This document shows, piece by piece, positions 1-8,100 of a stretch of DNA of 64,000 nucleotides. The DNA is from Ferdinandcohnia humi_A (lineage in GTDB: Bacteria > Bacillota > Bacilli > Bacillales > Bacillaceae_L), in contig JBLKRX010000009.1 of assembly GCA_047608075.1 (NCBI GenBank), positions 62,001-126,000 on the forward strand, in the 5' to 3' direction. Under the pieces are notes generated by a model. It was not told where the DNA came from and did not search any database. It saw only the letters and a program-made list of their open reading frames with translations. Both the position numbers and the translations under genes were made by a program. The stretch's first letter is position 1. Every line of letters begins with the position of its first letter.

Positions 1-116
1 CCGACAAGCAAATGTTTTGTTGCAAAAAAAGTCGCTCTTTGACTTTTCATTGCAGTGCGTTTTGACCTCGAGGGGGTAGGCGCAGGAGCGGACTAGAAAT
101 CTAGGTCAAAATTTAA
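1..116 (+). repeat. Dispersed repeat family B, copy 1 (cut by window edge)
   Basis: This resembles the sequences at 35121-35384, 53925-54085 and, inverted, 59279-59510. Shared blocks are a GACAAGCAAATGTTNTGTNGC-like segment, GTCGCTCTTTGACTTTTC, a TTTGACCTCGAGGGG-like block and a final TTCAAAATTT-like tail. The upstream part lies outside the window. It sits beyond the ptsH terminator and has no convincing reading frame. Confidence 0.7.
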
Positions 117-136
117 TATTTTCCTTACTCTTAAAC

Positions 137-166
137 AAAACAACCATCGGAAGGGATGGTTGTTTT
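137..166 (-). terminator. Rho-independent terminator of ptsH
   Basis: A 12-bp perfect stem (137-148 with 155-166) with a 6-nt loop is followed on the minus strand by a T-rich tail. It lies just beyond the ptsH stop codon. Confidence 0.85.
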
Positions 167-175
167 TACTAATTG

Positions 176-442
176 TTATTCACCTAGGCCTTCTTCTTTT
201 AACACTGATTCAAGTCCTTGAATTGCTTCTTCCGCATCATTTCCTTCAGAAGAAATTACGATTTGAGATCCTTTTGGTACCCCAAGAGACATAACACCCA
301 TAATTGATTTTAAGTTCACTGTCTTCCCGTTAAAAGTTAATGAGACTTCAGATGAGTATTGGCTAGCTTTATTCACTAGTTTTGTTGCTGGTCTTGCGTG
401 TAGACCTGAGTCACTTGTAATAGTAAAAGTTTTTTCTGCCAT
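176..442 (-). CDS. ptsH: Phosphocarrier protein HPr
   Basis: HPr carries phosphate from Enzyme I to sugar-specific PTS permeases in the cytoplasm. In Firmicutes its Ser46-phosphorylated form is a CcpA corepressor. The 88-residue protein has the active-site histidine at position 15 (SGLHARPAT) and the regulatory serine at 46 (LKSIMGVMSLG). His15 separates it from Crh, which has Gln there. Length and the EGLGE C-terminus are typical of Bacillus HPr. An AGAGGG ribosome binding site precedes the ATG. The gene is not followed by ptsI: a strong terminator comes next, so it appears to be a single-gene unit. A second ptsHI operon may exist elsewhere, which cannot be seen here. Confidence 0.93.
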   Translation of the reverse strand: MAEKTFTITSDSGLHARPATKLVNKASQYSSEVSLTFNGKTVNLKSIMGVMSLGVPKGSQIVISSEGNDAEEAIQGLESVLKEEGLGE

Positions 443-513
443 AAATATCCCTCTTTCTAATTAATATACCTATAGAATAGCCATTAATGTATGAGATAAT
501 CAAGTGAAATTAT

Positions 514-1323
514 TTAGATTTGACAATTTGGACAAAAAAATACCTTTCTAGAAGATACAGTCTGTTTGACAATTGTATTTCCACATCTGACACAGTTTTC
601 TCCTTCACGGTCATATACTTTACATTTATCGTTATATCCACCTGTTAATTGATCATCTTTAAATAAAGGTAGCTCGATATAGCCACCAAAGTGGATAGCT
701 TCTTTTAATACAGTAGAGATTGAGTTATACAACTTTTTTATCTCATCCTTCTTTAATGTATTAATTTTTCTAGTTGGTAATAATCCTGCAACAAAGCATA
801 TCTCATCAGAATAGCAATTCCCTATTCCAGCTATAAATTTTTGATTTACAAATGTCGTTTTAAGCATACCTCTTTTGCTTTCTAGTAATGATTCGAAGAA
901 TGAATGAGTAAAATCAGAATGCAGTGGTTCTGGTCCTAAATCAGCTATTTCCCCTTTTACAGAGGTTGAATCGTGGAGATGTAAATATCCTAATCGTAAA
1001 CCTATAAATACAAGTTTATGGGAGGAAAACGAGAGAATCACTTGTTTTGTTCTTGAGATAATATCCGTTTTGTCTTCAATATACATAAGACCGCCTAACA
1101 TTAAATGCAGTAAGAGAATTTTTCCTGTCTCTAATTCAAACAATAAATACTTTCCACGTCTATGTATCTGAATAATCCTTGTTCCTAGTAGTTCCTTTGA
1201 AAATTGGCTTACAGGAGTATTAATTGATTTCTCACGATTTACTTCAACAGCCACAATTTGTTGTCCTGTCACTTTCATTTGTAAAAGATTTTTGTATGTT
1301 TCCATTTCGGGTAATTCTGGCAT
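514..1323 (-). CDS. Fpg/Nei-family DNA glycosylase (formamidopyrimidine-DNA glycosylase-like)
   Basis: Base-excision repair glycosylase/AP lyase. The start is placed at the ATG giving MPELPE, because the family uses the N-terminal proline (after Met removal) as nucleophile with the adjacent glutamate; a TAGGTGG site precedes it. A longer frame reaches 1413 but would bury Pro2. Other family marks are the lysine in RRGKYLL near residue 60, the helix-two-turn-helix IAGIGNCYSDE near residue 170, and a C-terminal zinc finger CVRCG...CPNC with the arginine SSRKVF. Length (269 aa) is normal. Substrate (8-oxoG or oxidised pyrimidine) cannot be fixed, and this is not next to polA where Bacillus mutM usually lies, so it may be a paralogue. 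Confidence 0.85.
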   Translation of the reverse strand: MPELPEMETYKNLLQMKVTGQQIVAVEVNREKSINTPVSQFSKELLGTRIIQIHRRGKYLLFELETGKILLLHLMLGGLMYIEDKTDIISRTKQVILSFSSHKLVFIGLRLGYLHLHDSTSVKGEIADLGPEPLHSDFTHSFFESLLESKRGMLKTTFVNQKFIAGIGNCYSDEICFVAGLLPTRKINTLKKDEIKKLYNSISTVLKEAIHFGGYIELPLFKDDQLTGGYNDKCKVYDREGENCVRCGNTIVKQTVSSRKVFFCPNCQI

Positions 1324-1500
1324 TTTTCCACCTACCATGATTTCTGGTTTCCTATATCTTTTGCACATTGCCCAATTTCCATGTATAGTTCTCGTTTCAA
1401 TGTGTTTAGACATGGCTTTGTCACAATTGTAACCTTATTTGGTCCAAGCTTCTTGAATACACCTATATATACCTATAAAATAAACAAAGGAGGGATCAAT

Positions 1501-2058
1501 ATGTTAAAAACCATTATCCAATATCCCAGGGATAGGGATCTACATATACAAAATGTTTTACTAAATATCAAGGATACCATCAAATTAGGTGAAACAGAGT
1601 ATCTTTTATTGTTTAATAACAAAGAGTTAGCAAGGATCTCCCTATCTTCATTAACTAGAGAAATATTTATTACGTTCTCTGGGTCATTTAACCTAGCACA
1701 ATATGAAAGAATACACAATGTAATCCTGTTCATTTCTAAGGAAGTGGATGGCACAATAGACGATTCTGAAAGTAGGCTAGGCTATTTGGAAAATGGAGAA
1801 CCTGCATATATAGTAAATAAATGGAGTCAGTGGACAGAATTACTGAACACTGCAAAATACAAAACACTAGAAGGCCAGATGGTTCGTGTAATGGATCAAA
1901 CATGTAACGAACTGGGTACAGGTATGCTCGTAGAATATAAGTTTAGCACGTCATTAAATCAAACCTCAGTTATCACTGAATGTACCTTAATCACCTTGTT
2001 AGGAGAACGGCATTACGTAGGGGAAACGCTTTATATTGAACCAACTGGACAATGGTAA
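1501..2058 (+). CDS. Conserved-looking protein of unknown function (185 aa)
   Basis: I do not recognise the family. The ATG at 1501 follows an excellent AAAGGAGGG site; an upstream in-frame ATG at 1381 has no such site and overlaps the divergent glycosylase leader. The protein starts MLKTIIQYPRDRDLH, is soluble without signal peptide or membrane segment, is acidic, and looks like a mixed alpha/beta fold. It is divergent from the DNA glycosylase and stands alone. Codon use resembles its neighbours. Confidence 0.75.
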   Translation: MLKTIIQYPRDRDLHIQNVLLNIKDTIKLGETEYLLLFNNKELARISLSSLTREIFITFSGSFNLAQYERIHNVILFISKEVDGTIDDSESRLGYLENGEPAYIVNKWSQWTELLNTAKYKTLEGQMVRVMDQTCNELGTGMLVEYKFSTSLNQTSVITECTLITLLGERHYVGETLYIEPTGQW

Positions 2059-2178
2059 AATAATATTTTCTTTTCGGCAAAAAAAATGAACAGCCTGAGC
2101 GCCGTGAATGGTACCTTTACTAAAAATAGCCGTCCTAATACGAACATTAGCATCTGCACTTCCTCGAAAATTTAAATT

Positions 2179-2200
2179 GGGGACTACGTCAACAGTCCCC
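2179..2200 (-). terminator. Terminator of the 2200-2439 gene
   Basis: GGGGACT/AGTCCCC stem (2179-2185 with 2194-2200) with an 8-nt loop and an AT-rich tail on the minus strand. The stop codon overlaps the stem base. Confidence 0.65.
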
Positions 2201-2439
2201 TAGTGAAGCTTTTCTATTTCATTTTGTAATTGCTTTGTCCTTTTTGCGTTACCTTCGGCGAAATTAGCAAGCCTTTCTTTTAACTCTTCATCATTATGTA
2301 CCCTTTCAGAAGTAATTAAATACCTTCTCATTAACTCTGATTCAGCTTCATACGCAGTTTGAAGTATGGTTTTTAAAGATTCCTGATTCAGAGAATCTTC
2401 TCGATCATAATCCCTGTCATAGTCTTTTTCATGATTCAT
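2200..2439 (-). CDS. Small charged helical protein of unknown function (79 aa)
   Basis: An AGAGGTGATGTA ribosome binding region precedes the ATG. The N-terminus repeats DYDR/DYDRED and is very acidic. The rest (AYEAESELMRRYLITSERV onward) reads as two amphipathic helices, vaguely like half of a ferritin-like four-helix bundle, but no metal-ligand pattern is clear. It is a single gene with its own terminator. A spore or stress role is possible but is only a guess. Confidence 0.7.
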   Translation of the reverse strand: MNHEKDYDRDYDREDSLNQESLKTILQTAYEAESELMRRYLITSERVHNDEELKERLANFAEGNAKRTKQLQNEIEKLH

Positions 2440-2612
2440 TACATCACCTCTTTTTCTTTCATTTTTTCTCTATTTGTTGTGAAATATTCGAAATTAGGAT
2501 AGGGAGAACGACCAATTGCTGGCATTTCTTTCATAGTCTCTTCATTTTATTATTTGCTGAAGTTTAATCTGCTTTGGACGCAATGAATCTTAAAGAATGT
2601 TTCTAATAATAA

Positions 2613-2885
2613 AAGGCTCTTTTCTATAAGCTTGTTGCAATTTGCTTTATTCAATAAGGCGCTATTACATAGATTGGTGATTTCCGCTCCTGGCACTCGC
2701 TCCGTGAGCCTCCTCGTGAGCTGCGCTCCTGCGGGGTCTGATGTCTACGTTCGCCACAGGACTTGACGGTCCTTAGTAGACGTTCCTTAACTTTAGCTGG
2801 AGTCTCGTGCCATACGCTCCAAATACCTTCTGAAAACGAATCTGTCAACTTAATACAAAAGCAACACAGTATGCGGAAACAGTCT
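2613..2885 (+). repeat. Dispersed MITE-like repeat family A, copy 1
   Basis: About 273 bp. The imperfect terminal inverted repeats are AAGGCTCTTTTC...CTTGTTGC at the left and GCAACA...GGAAACAGTCT at the right. The core (TTGCTTTATTCAATAAGG, TAGATTGGTGATTTCCGCTC, TCCTTAGTAGACGTTCCTTA, GTCTCGTGCCAT) recurs at 7799-8087 and 31799-32060 in the same orientation. It has no coding potential of its own. It lies just beyond the terminator of the molybdoenzyme operon. Confidence 0.8.
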
Positions 2886-2886
2886 A

Positions 2887-2918
2887 ATAAAAAAAGAAGC
2901 TACCTCCAAGATAGCTTC
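2887..2918 (-). terminator. Terminator of the molybdoenzyme/Rieske operon
   Basis: GAAGCTA/TAGCTTC stem (2896-2902 with 2912-2918) followed on the minus strand by seven T residues, directly after the last gene of the operon. Confidence 0.88.
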
Positions 2919-2923
2919 CATCA

Positions 2924-3121
2924 TTACTTCTTTTTATATTCTAGCTTCCGCCAATATATATAAGTTATAAATGCAATCAGAGAAGAAAAAAGCGCAATTC
3001 CAGTGTTTTGATATACATGTTCATATTCACGACCGAAATACGCCTCGACAGTATGCTGAAGCATAACAACATTGATTGCAATGGTAGCAAAAACAATTCC
3101 CCAGCATATTTTTTTAGCCAT
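2924..3121 (-). CDS. Small two-helix membrane protein, last gene of the molybdoenzyme operon
   Basis: 65 aa. The start is the ATG giving MAKKICWG, preceded by GGAAGGAAG; it overlaps the end of the Rieske gene by 8 bp, which implies translational coupling. Two hydrophobic segments (about residues 5-23 and 38-56) flank a polar loop with a histidine. The C-terminus WRKLEYKKK is basic and so probably cytoplasmic. I do not recognise a family. Its position suggests an anchor or assembly subunit of the electron-transfer complex. Confidence 0.75.
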   Translation of the reverse strand: MAKKICWGIVFATIAINVVMLQHTVEAYFGREYEHVYQNTGIALFSSLIAFITYIYWRKLEYKKK

Positions 3122-3644
3122 GTCGAATCTTCCTTCCAACTGCATATACAGTATCATTTATTACTTTTACCTCAATTAAAGGCAGTTCTCTTTGAGGTGG
3201 TCCTGCGATTGGATGACCACTTTTAACATCAAAGTAACCTTTATGACATGGGCATAACAATACATCCTGCTCACTTTCGTAAAAAACGGGACATTGTAGA
3301 TGAGTGCATTTGTTATTGTAAGCCTTTAACTCTCCATCTTTAGTATGAACAAGAATTGCTGGTTCTTCAGCAGTTGGATAGTTAAAGTTGATTGCATTAC
3401 CTCTTTTTACATCGGAAAGCTTTGCAATTTCAACCTTAGCTGAATCCTCTTGACCGTTATTTAGCATTGCTTTAATCGATATGGGCAAGGTTGCAACTCC
3501 AAGTGCAACCGATGCCCCAACAGCCGATTTTAAAAATGCGCGGCGATTGTATTTAACATCATCATCTCTATTCAAATTGTCTACTAAATGAATCATATCA
3601 TCATTTGTATCTTTTTGGTTTCGTCCAAGCTTTTTATCACTCAT
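3114..3644 (-). CDS. Tat-exported Rieske [2Fe-2S] protein
   Basis: Electron carrier with a bc-type Rieske cluster. From the ATG behind AAAGGGGGG the protein is 176 aa. Residues 31-56 form a twin-arginine export signal (NRRAFLKS then a hydrophobic stretch), so it is probably membrane-anchored outside the cytoplasm. Cluster ligands are C113-T-H115 and C131-x2-H134, and C118/C133 can form the canonical Rieske disulfide. No menaquinol:cytochrome c reductase partners (qcrB/C) are adjacent; instead it sits between the ferredoxin gene and a small membrane protein gene in a molybdoenzyme operon. That context suggests it links the quinone or cytochrome pool to this enzyme. An in-frame upstream extension lacks a comparable ribosome binding site. 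Confidence 0.9.
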   Translation of the reverse strand: MSDKKLGRNQKDTNDDMIHLVDNLNRDDDVKYNRRAFLKSAVGASVALGVATLPISIKAMLNNGQEDSAKVEIAKLSDVKRGNAINFNYPTAEEPAILVHTKDGELKAYNNKCTHLQCPVFYESEQDVLLCPCHKGYFDVKSGHPIAGPPQRELPLIEVKVINDTVYAVGRKIRHG

Positions 3645-3681
3645 GCTAGCCCCCCCTTTTCTATTCACCTTACCATGCGAA

Positions 3682-4224
3682 TCAATCTGTATATACCCCA
3701 AAGAAATCTGGTACATATTGCCATTTGTTTCCTTCTTGAGGCTTCTTACCTTCAACTAGATTCATCTGTGTTCTTTTACGTCTCAATGCCTGCATTTCGT
3801 CAAAGTCAATAAAGCGAATTGCATCACTTGGACATACTGACGCACACATTGGAGCAATATCATGCTTAGAACGATCGTAGCACATATCACATTTGTACAT
3901 TTTATTTTCTTCGAAGTCGAATTTCGGTATTCCGAAGGGACAACCAAAGGTACAGTTACGGCAACCAATACATTTTTCTTCCATAGCAGAAAGAACGACA
4001 CCCTCCTCTGTTATTTGAATGGCATTTGCGGGACAGACTCTTGCACAGGCAGGATCTTTACACTGCATGCAAAGCATGGGATAGGTTTGCCTACTCTCGA
4101 AAAAATCTACATATTCTACATAGTTACGTTCTTTCGCATCATGGTCACCACATTCCCGACATGCTGCCTGACATGACCGACAACCGATACATCTTTCAAA
4201 TTCAAGATACATTATTTTATTCAT
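3682..4224 (-). CDS. Four-cluster [4Fe-4S] ferredoxin subunit (DmsB/HybA-like)
   Basis: Electron-transfer subunit of a molybdopterin oxidoreductase. The 180-residue protein has the four cysteine groups typical of the DmsB/PhsB family: CIGCRSCQAAC near residue 12, CMQCKDPACARVCP near 52, CIGCRNCTFGCPFG near 85, and CDMCYDRS...CASVCP near 112. It has no signal peptide, so it is cytoplasmic. The gene lies 25 bp downstream of the molybdoenzyme gene and 37 bp upstream of the Rieske gene. It would pass electrons between the catalytic subunit and a membrane subunit. Confidence 0.9.
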   Translation of the reverse strand: MNKIMYLEFERCIGCRSCQAACRECGDHDAKERNYVEYVDFFESRQTYPMLCMQCKDPACARVCPANAIQITEEGVVLSAMEEKCIGCRNCTFGCPFGIPKFDFEENKMYKCDMCYDRSKHDIAPMCASVCPSDAIRFIDFDEMQALRRKRTQMNLVEGKKPQEGNKWQYVPDFFGVYTD

Positions 4225-4249
4225 AACGTTCGTCTCCCCCTCACCTGTC

Positions 4250-6373
4250 TTATGCTTTTTTTAGTTTAACTGCACATACTTTAAATTCTGGCATTCTTGA
4301 GACAGGATCTAAAGCAGGATTTGTAAGCTGGTTCACCGATAATTCCTTGCCCCAGTGGTACGGAATAAAGACGGTATCTTTTCGAATTGCTTTAGTTATG
4401 CGAACTTCAACTGACATACTAGATCTTCGAGTTGTCAAAGTTACTTTATCGCCATTTACAAGATTGTATTGACTTGCTAATTCAGGATGCATTTCTGCAT
4501 ATGGAACAGGACATTGCTCCATAAGGAAGCCTACACGTCTTGTTTGGTTTCCAGATAGATAATGAAACACTACACGACCAGTTGTTAATATATGTGGATA
4601 TTCTCCCGATGGATATTCCCCTGGTTCCTTCCAGTCGACAACGGCTAAGTTTGCCTTTCCATTATCGGTAGCAAAGCATTCCCTAAACATTGTTGGTGTA
4701 CCTGGGTGATCCTCAGATGGACATGGCCAGAATACGCCATCTTCCTTGTCGATTCGATCCCACGTAATTCCGTAATAATCCGCTTTTCCACCCTTTGTTG
4801 CGATACGGAATTCTTCAAATATCTCAGCTGGATTCTTATAAGGAAAATGCTTACCTTTACCTAAACGTTCGGCAATTAAACTCATTATTTCCCAGTCTGG
4901 TTTTGACTCTCCTAGTGGATCGCGTACTTTTCTAATGTGAATGACACGACCTTCTATATTTGTTGTAGTTCCTTCATCTTCAGCCCAAGTAGTTGTAGGT
5001 AATACAACATCAGCAAATTCTGCTGTTTCTGATAAGAAGAAATCACTTACAACTAAGAAATCTAGTTTTCTAAATCCATCCCATACATACTCACCATTTG
5101 GTGCGGAAACTGCTGGATTACTACAAATCACATGCATTGCACGGATATTTCCTCTTTGGATTTCATCAAACATTTCATATGCAGAAACACCAGGCTTTGG
5201 CATTTCCTCTGGATTAATTCCCCATACACCTGAAATGTATTTTACTGCTTCCGGATCAGTGAGCTTTCGATAACCTGGGAGTAAATCTGCCTTTTGACCA
5301 TGTTCACGACCGCCTTGCCCGTTTCCTTGTCCAGTAAATGTTGCAACACCAGAAGCAAACTTTCCAACCTGGCCACGTAGTAACGCCATGGAACTGTATA
5401 GGGCAACATTGTCTACACCTTTTGTCTGTTGTTCTACACCACGTGCAAACATAACAACAGAACGAGGTGACATACCAAAAATATGAGCAGCTTTTATAAT
5501 CTTTTCTACTGCTACACCTGTTATAAATGAAGTATATTCAGGTGTCCAATTCTTAACCATTTCTTTAAGTTCTTCATAATTGTTACAACGGTTTTTCACA
5601 TACTCTTCATCGACATATCCTTCTTTTACAAGTAAATGCATAATTCCATTTGCAAGTGCTGAGTCTGTACCAGGTTTTAAATCTAGATGCACGTCCGCTA
5701 CACGAGCAGTTGGAGTTTCACGAGGATCTGCAACAATTAATTTTGCGCCTTTGTCCTTCGCTCTCCAGAACCATTGAATACTCGTCGGATGACATTCTGC
5801 TGTGTTAGAGCCTGCTATAAAGAAACAATCACTGTGCTCAAGCTCTGTCCATGGCAGGGTTGAACCACGATCAATACCAAAGGTCTTTATGAATCCTCCT
5901 GCTGCTGAACTCATACAAAAGCGACCATTATAGTCTATATATCTTGTACCAAGTGCTACACGAGCATATTTACCAACTAAGTAACATTTTTCATTTGTCA
6001 TTGATACTCCACCGAAAACACTGATGGAATCATTACCATACTTGGATTGGAGTCTCTTAAAATTAGTTTCAATTAGATCTAACGCTTCTTCCCAACTTGA
6101 CTCAACAAACTTGCCATTCTTTTTAATCAGTGGCCTTAAAATTCGATCTTTATGCTCTACTGTTTGATAGGCCGTAACTCCTTTTGGACACATTTTCCCC
6201 ATTGTTACAGGCCAATCGTAACGAGGCTCAACACCTACAACTTTGCCAGTTTTTTCATTGACACGGATATGCATTCCACACTGCATACCGCAGTAACAAC
6301 AGTGTGTAGTAATTAATTTTTCTCCAGGTTTAATGAGGTTTTTCACTCCATCTTTTACTAAATACTGACTCAT
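4250..6373 (-). CDS. NapA/NarB-like molybdopterin oxidoreductase catalytic subunit
   Basis: Mo-bisMGD enzyme of the DMSO reductase superfamily, 707 aa. An N-terminal [4Fe-4S] site is formed by C25-x2-C28-x3-C32 and C62. The likely Mo ligand is Cys153 in NGRFCMSSA, the context of assimilatory and periplasmic nitrate reductases; formate dehydrogenases have Cys or Sec in other surroundings. The C-terminal MoCo-binding domain starts near residue 590 (PHILTTGRVVFHYLSGNQTRR). There is no Tat signal, so it is cytoplasmic. Nitrate is the most likely substrate by residue similarity, but formate, selenate or another oxyanion cannot be excluded. It is the second gene of the five-gene operon behind an FNR-type site. 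Confidence 0.85.
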   Translation of the reverse strand: MSQYLVKDGVKNLIKPGEKLITTHCCYCGMQCGMHIRVNEKTGKVVGVEPRYDWPVTMGKMCPKGVTAYQTVEHKDRILRPLIKKNGKFVESSWEEALDLIETNFKRLQSKYGNDSISVFGGVSMTNEKCYLVGKYARVALGTRYIDYNGRFCMSSAAGGFIKTFGIDRGSTLPWTELEHSDCFFIAGSNTAECHPTSIQWFWRAKDKGAKLIVADPRETPTARVADVHLDLKPGTDSALANGIMHLLVKEGYVDEEYVKNRCNNYEELKEMVKNWTPEYTSFITGVAVEKIIKAAHIFGMSPRSVVMFARGVEQQTKGVDNVALYSSMALLRGQVGKFASGVATFTGQGNGQGGREHGQKADLLPGYRKLTDPEAVKYISGVWGINPEEMPKPGVSAYEMFDEIQRGNIRAMHVICSNPAVSAPNGEYVWDGFRKLDFLVVSDFFLSETAEFADVVLPTTTWAEDEGTTTNIEGRVIHIRKVRDPLGESKPDWEIMSLIAERLGKGKHFPYKNPAEIFEEFRIATKGGKADYYGITWDRIDKEDGVFWPCPSEDHPGTPTMFRECFATDNGKANLAVVDWKEPGEYPSGEYPHILTTGRVVFHYLSGNQTRRVGFLMEQCPVPYAEMHPELASQYNLVNGDKVTLTTRRSSMSVEVRITKAIRKDTVFIPYHWGKELSVNQLTNPALDPVSRMPEFKVCAVKLKKA

Positions 6374-6389
6374 ATCTGTTTCCTCCCCA

Positions 6390-7547
6390 TTACTTTACGG
6401 CTTCTTTTTCTTCCTCTTTTTTTGGTAGATTATAAAATTCGTCTGAACGCTTCTTTCCAAATCCAGATAAATGGATATCATTCATTGTAGAAATTGGACC
6501 ATACGGATTACCTAGTGGAGCTTCCATATTCATCTGTTTCATAACACGGATTCTACGTCGACAAGCTGGGCAGTAGTCCGATAAATATCTTCCATCTGCA
6601 AGCTGCAAATCAAAATTCTGTGCCGAAAGGATTTGTTTCACATCTGTTATTTGATCATCACTACTATATGAAGTCCCACATTTTTCACATGCTCTCGTAT
6701 CCACCTTTACTACCTCCTGATAGTTCATTGGAACAGCAGCTGCAAGTGGTCGAATTGGTAAATGAAAAAGCTTACCGAAAGGAAAATACACTAGCAAAAC
6801 CACTACAGTCATCTGATGGAATAGAGTTAAATATGGGTGCATCCAGCCATCTAAAAATGTATAGGATACAGTCAGTACTAAACCACTGACTGTTACACTA
6901 AGCAGTAAATATAGAGGAAAAAGATCAAACTCAACACGTTGTGTAACCTTGACATCCTGACTTCGAACCCTACGAGTAAGAGCCATAATGACCCCAATTA
7001 ATACCATCATTGCTGTGATATTTAATCCATTGTATAAAAGCTCAGCCAGGAATCCATGTGCTGCCATTTTCATAGTTGGAAAATTAAAGACAACAACCTG
7101 ATAGGTATGTGGATCAATAAGATCAAATCTCATCCAACCAAAGGTTAAACTAAACGTAATCGCAAAGGAACCGATGCATCCCCATGCAATCATGAAGTGC
7201 TGAACCCCTCGATAGATACCACGCTTAAAAATAAATTTTTGTAAAAAGATATTTTCAAATGCTGTTTTAACAATAGCTTTAACATTTCTTTTTGTTCGTT
7301 TCTTTGTTTTTAAGTTTTTAATACTTCTCTTCACTACTTGATGAGTTGCGGGGCGAATAAGCCATGAACACATTCGAATAGTTAATCCTATCGCAAATAT
7401 AAACGAAGAAATCATATAACCAAGTAACGCCATATCAATATCGGTAAATTGATCAGTACTAATCCACATAGACATAAATAACAGCAACGTTACAAAAAAA
7501 GCATACATGCTCGTCTTAGAATAAAAAGAACGTTCTAACTGTTTCAT
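6390..7547 (-). CDS. Polytopic membrane subunit with C-terminal Cys4 domain (cytochrome b-like)
   Basis: 385 aa from the ATG behind GAGGTGG; a TTG two codons upstream is poorly spaced. About six hydrophobic segments span residues 15-280, with histidines inside or near helices (QHFMIAWG, MAAHGFL, LFHQMTVV) that could bind heme b as in NarI/DsrM-type proteins. A soluble C-terminal part carries CEKCG and CPAC, a probable zinc or Fe-S knot, then a charged tail. First gene of the operon, 16 bp upstream of the catalytic gene. It probably exchanges electrons with menaquinone. Heme binding is inference; the family name is not certain. Confidence 0.75.
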   Translation of the reverse strand: MKQLERSFYSKTSMYAFFVTLLLFMSMWISTDQFTDIDMALLGYMISSFIFAIGLTIRMCSWLIRPATHQVVKRSIKNLKTKKRTKRNVKAIVKTAFENIFLQKFIFKRGIYRGVQHFMIAWGCIGSFAITFSLTFGWMRFDLIDPHTYQVVVFNFPTMKMAAHGFLAELLYNGLNITAMMVLIGVIMALTRRVRSQDVKVTQRVEFDLFPLYLLLSVTVSGLVLTVSYTFLDGWMHPYLTLFHQMTVVVLLVYFPFGKLFHLPIRPLAAAVPMNYQEVVKVDTRACEKCGTSYSSDDQITDVKQILSAQNFDLQLADGRYLSDYCPACRRRIRVMKQMNMEAPLGNPYGPISTMNDIHLSGFGKKRSDEFYNLPKKEEEKEAVK

Positions 7548-7618
7548 ATTCAAAAACCACCTCTACAAAAATTCACAATCCTACGTTTTCATCATGTTCG
7601 AGTTGTTATGTTAGTTCT

Positions 7619-7662
7619 ATTGTAAATGAGGTGCTCTGAGTAAAACTGTGAAGTATATCACA
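7619..7662 (-). promoter_or_regulatory. FNR-type operator with aligned -10 element
   Basis: TGTGA-AGTATA-TCACA (7647-7662) is a perfect match to the Bacillus FNR consensus TGTGA-N6-TCACA. On the minus strand a TACAAT -10 box lies at 7624-7619. The implied start near 7612-7613 puts the operator centre at about -41.5, the standard position for FNR class II activation. The first operon gene starts about 65 bp further down. Confidence 0.8.
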
Positions 7663-7719
7663 CTTTGTGTGGCGATTTAGTGAAATGAGTGAAGATCAAT
7701 TATTCAGACAAATAAGCAC

Positions 7720-7750
7720 AAAAAAAATACGAGAACAAGTCTCGTATTTT
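7720..7750 (-). terminator. Terminator, probably of the amidohydrolase gene at 8101
   Basis: AAAATACGAGA/TCTCGTATTTT stem (7724-7734 with 7740-7750) with a T-run on the minus strand. It is separated from the amidohydrolase stop codon by repeat copy A2. Confidence 0.75.
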
Positions 7751-7798
7751 TGATTCTGTTATTAGTTCTTTTAGAAAATAGCCTTTCTTAAAGAACTA

Positions 7799-8087
7799 AT
7801 TGCTTGCTTTATTCAATAAGGCGCTATTACATAGATTGGTGATTTCCGCTCCTGACACCCGCTTTCCGCGGGCGTTCCGTGAGCATCTCGAGAGCTGCGC
7901 TCCAGCGGGGTCTCACCTGACTTGCACAGGATGTACTGACGTCTACGTTCGCCACAGTACGTGGCGGTCCTTAGTAGACGTTCCTTATCTTCCGCTGGGG
8001 TCTCGTGCCATTCGCTCCAATCACCATGCTGAAAACGTAACTGTCAACTTAATACAAAAGCAACAAAGTTTGCGAAATCAGCCTTAC
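7799..8087 (+). repeat. Dispersed MITE-like repeat family A, copy 2
   Basis: Shares the core of the 2613-2885 element at high identity and ends in AGCAACAAAGTTTGCGAAA...AGCC. It lies between the amidohydrolase stop (8101) and its apparent terminator (7750), as expected for insertion into a 3' untranslated region. Confidence 0.8.
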
Positions 8088-8100
8088 GAAAATAAATTCT

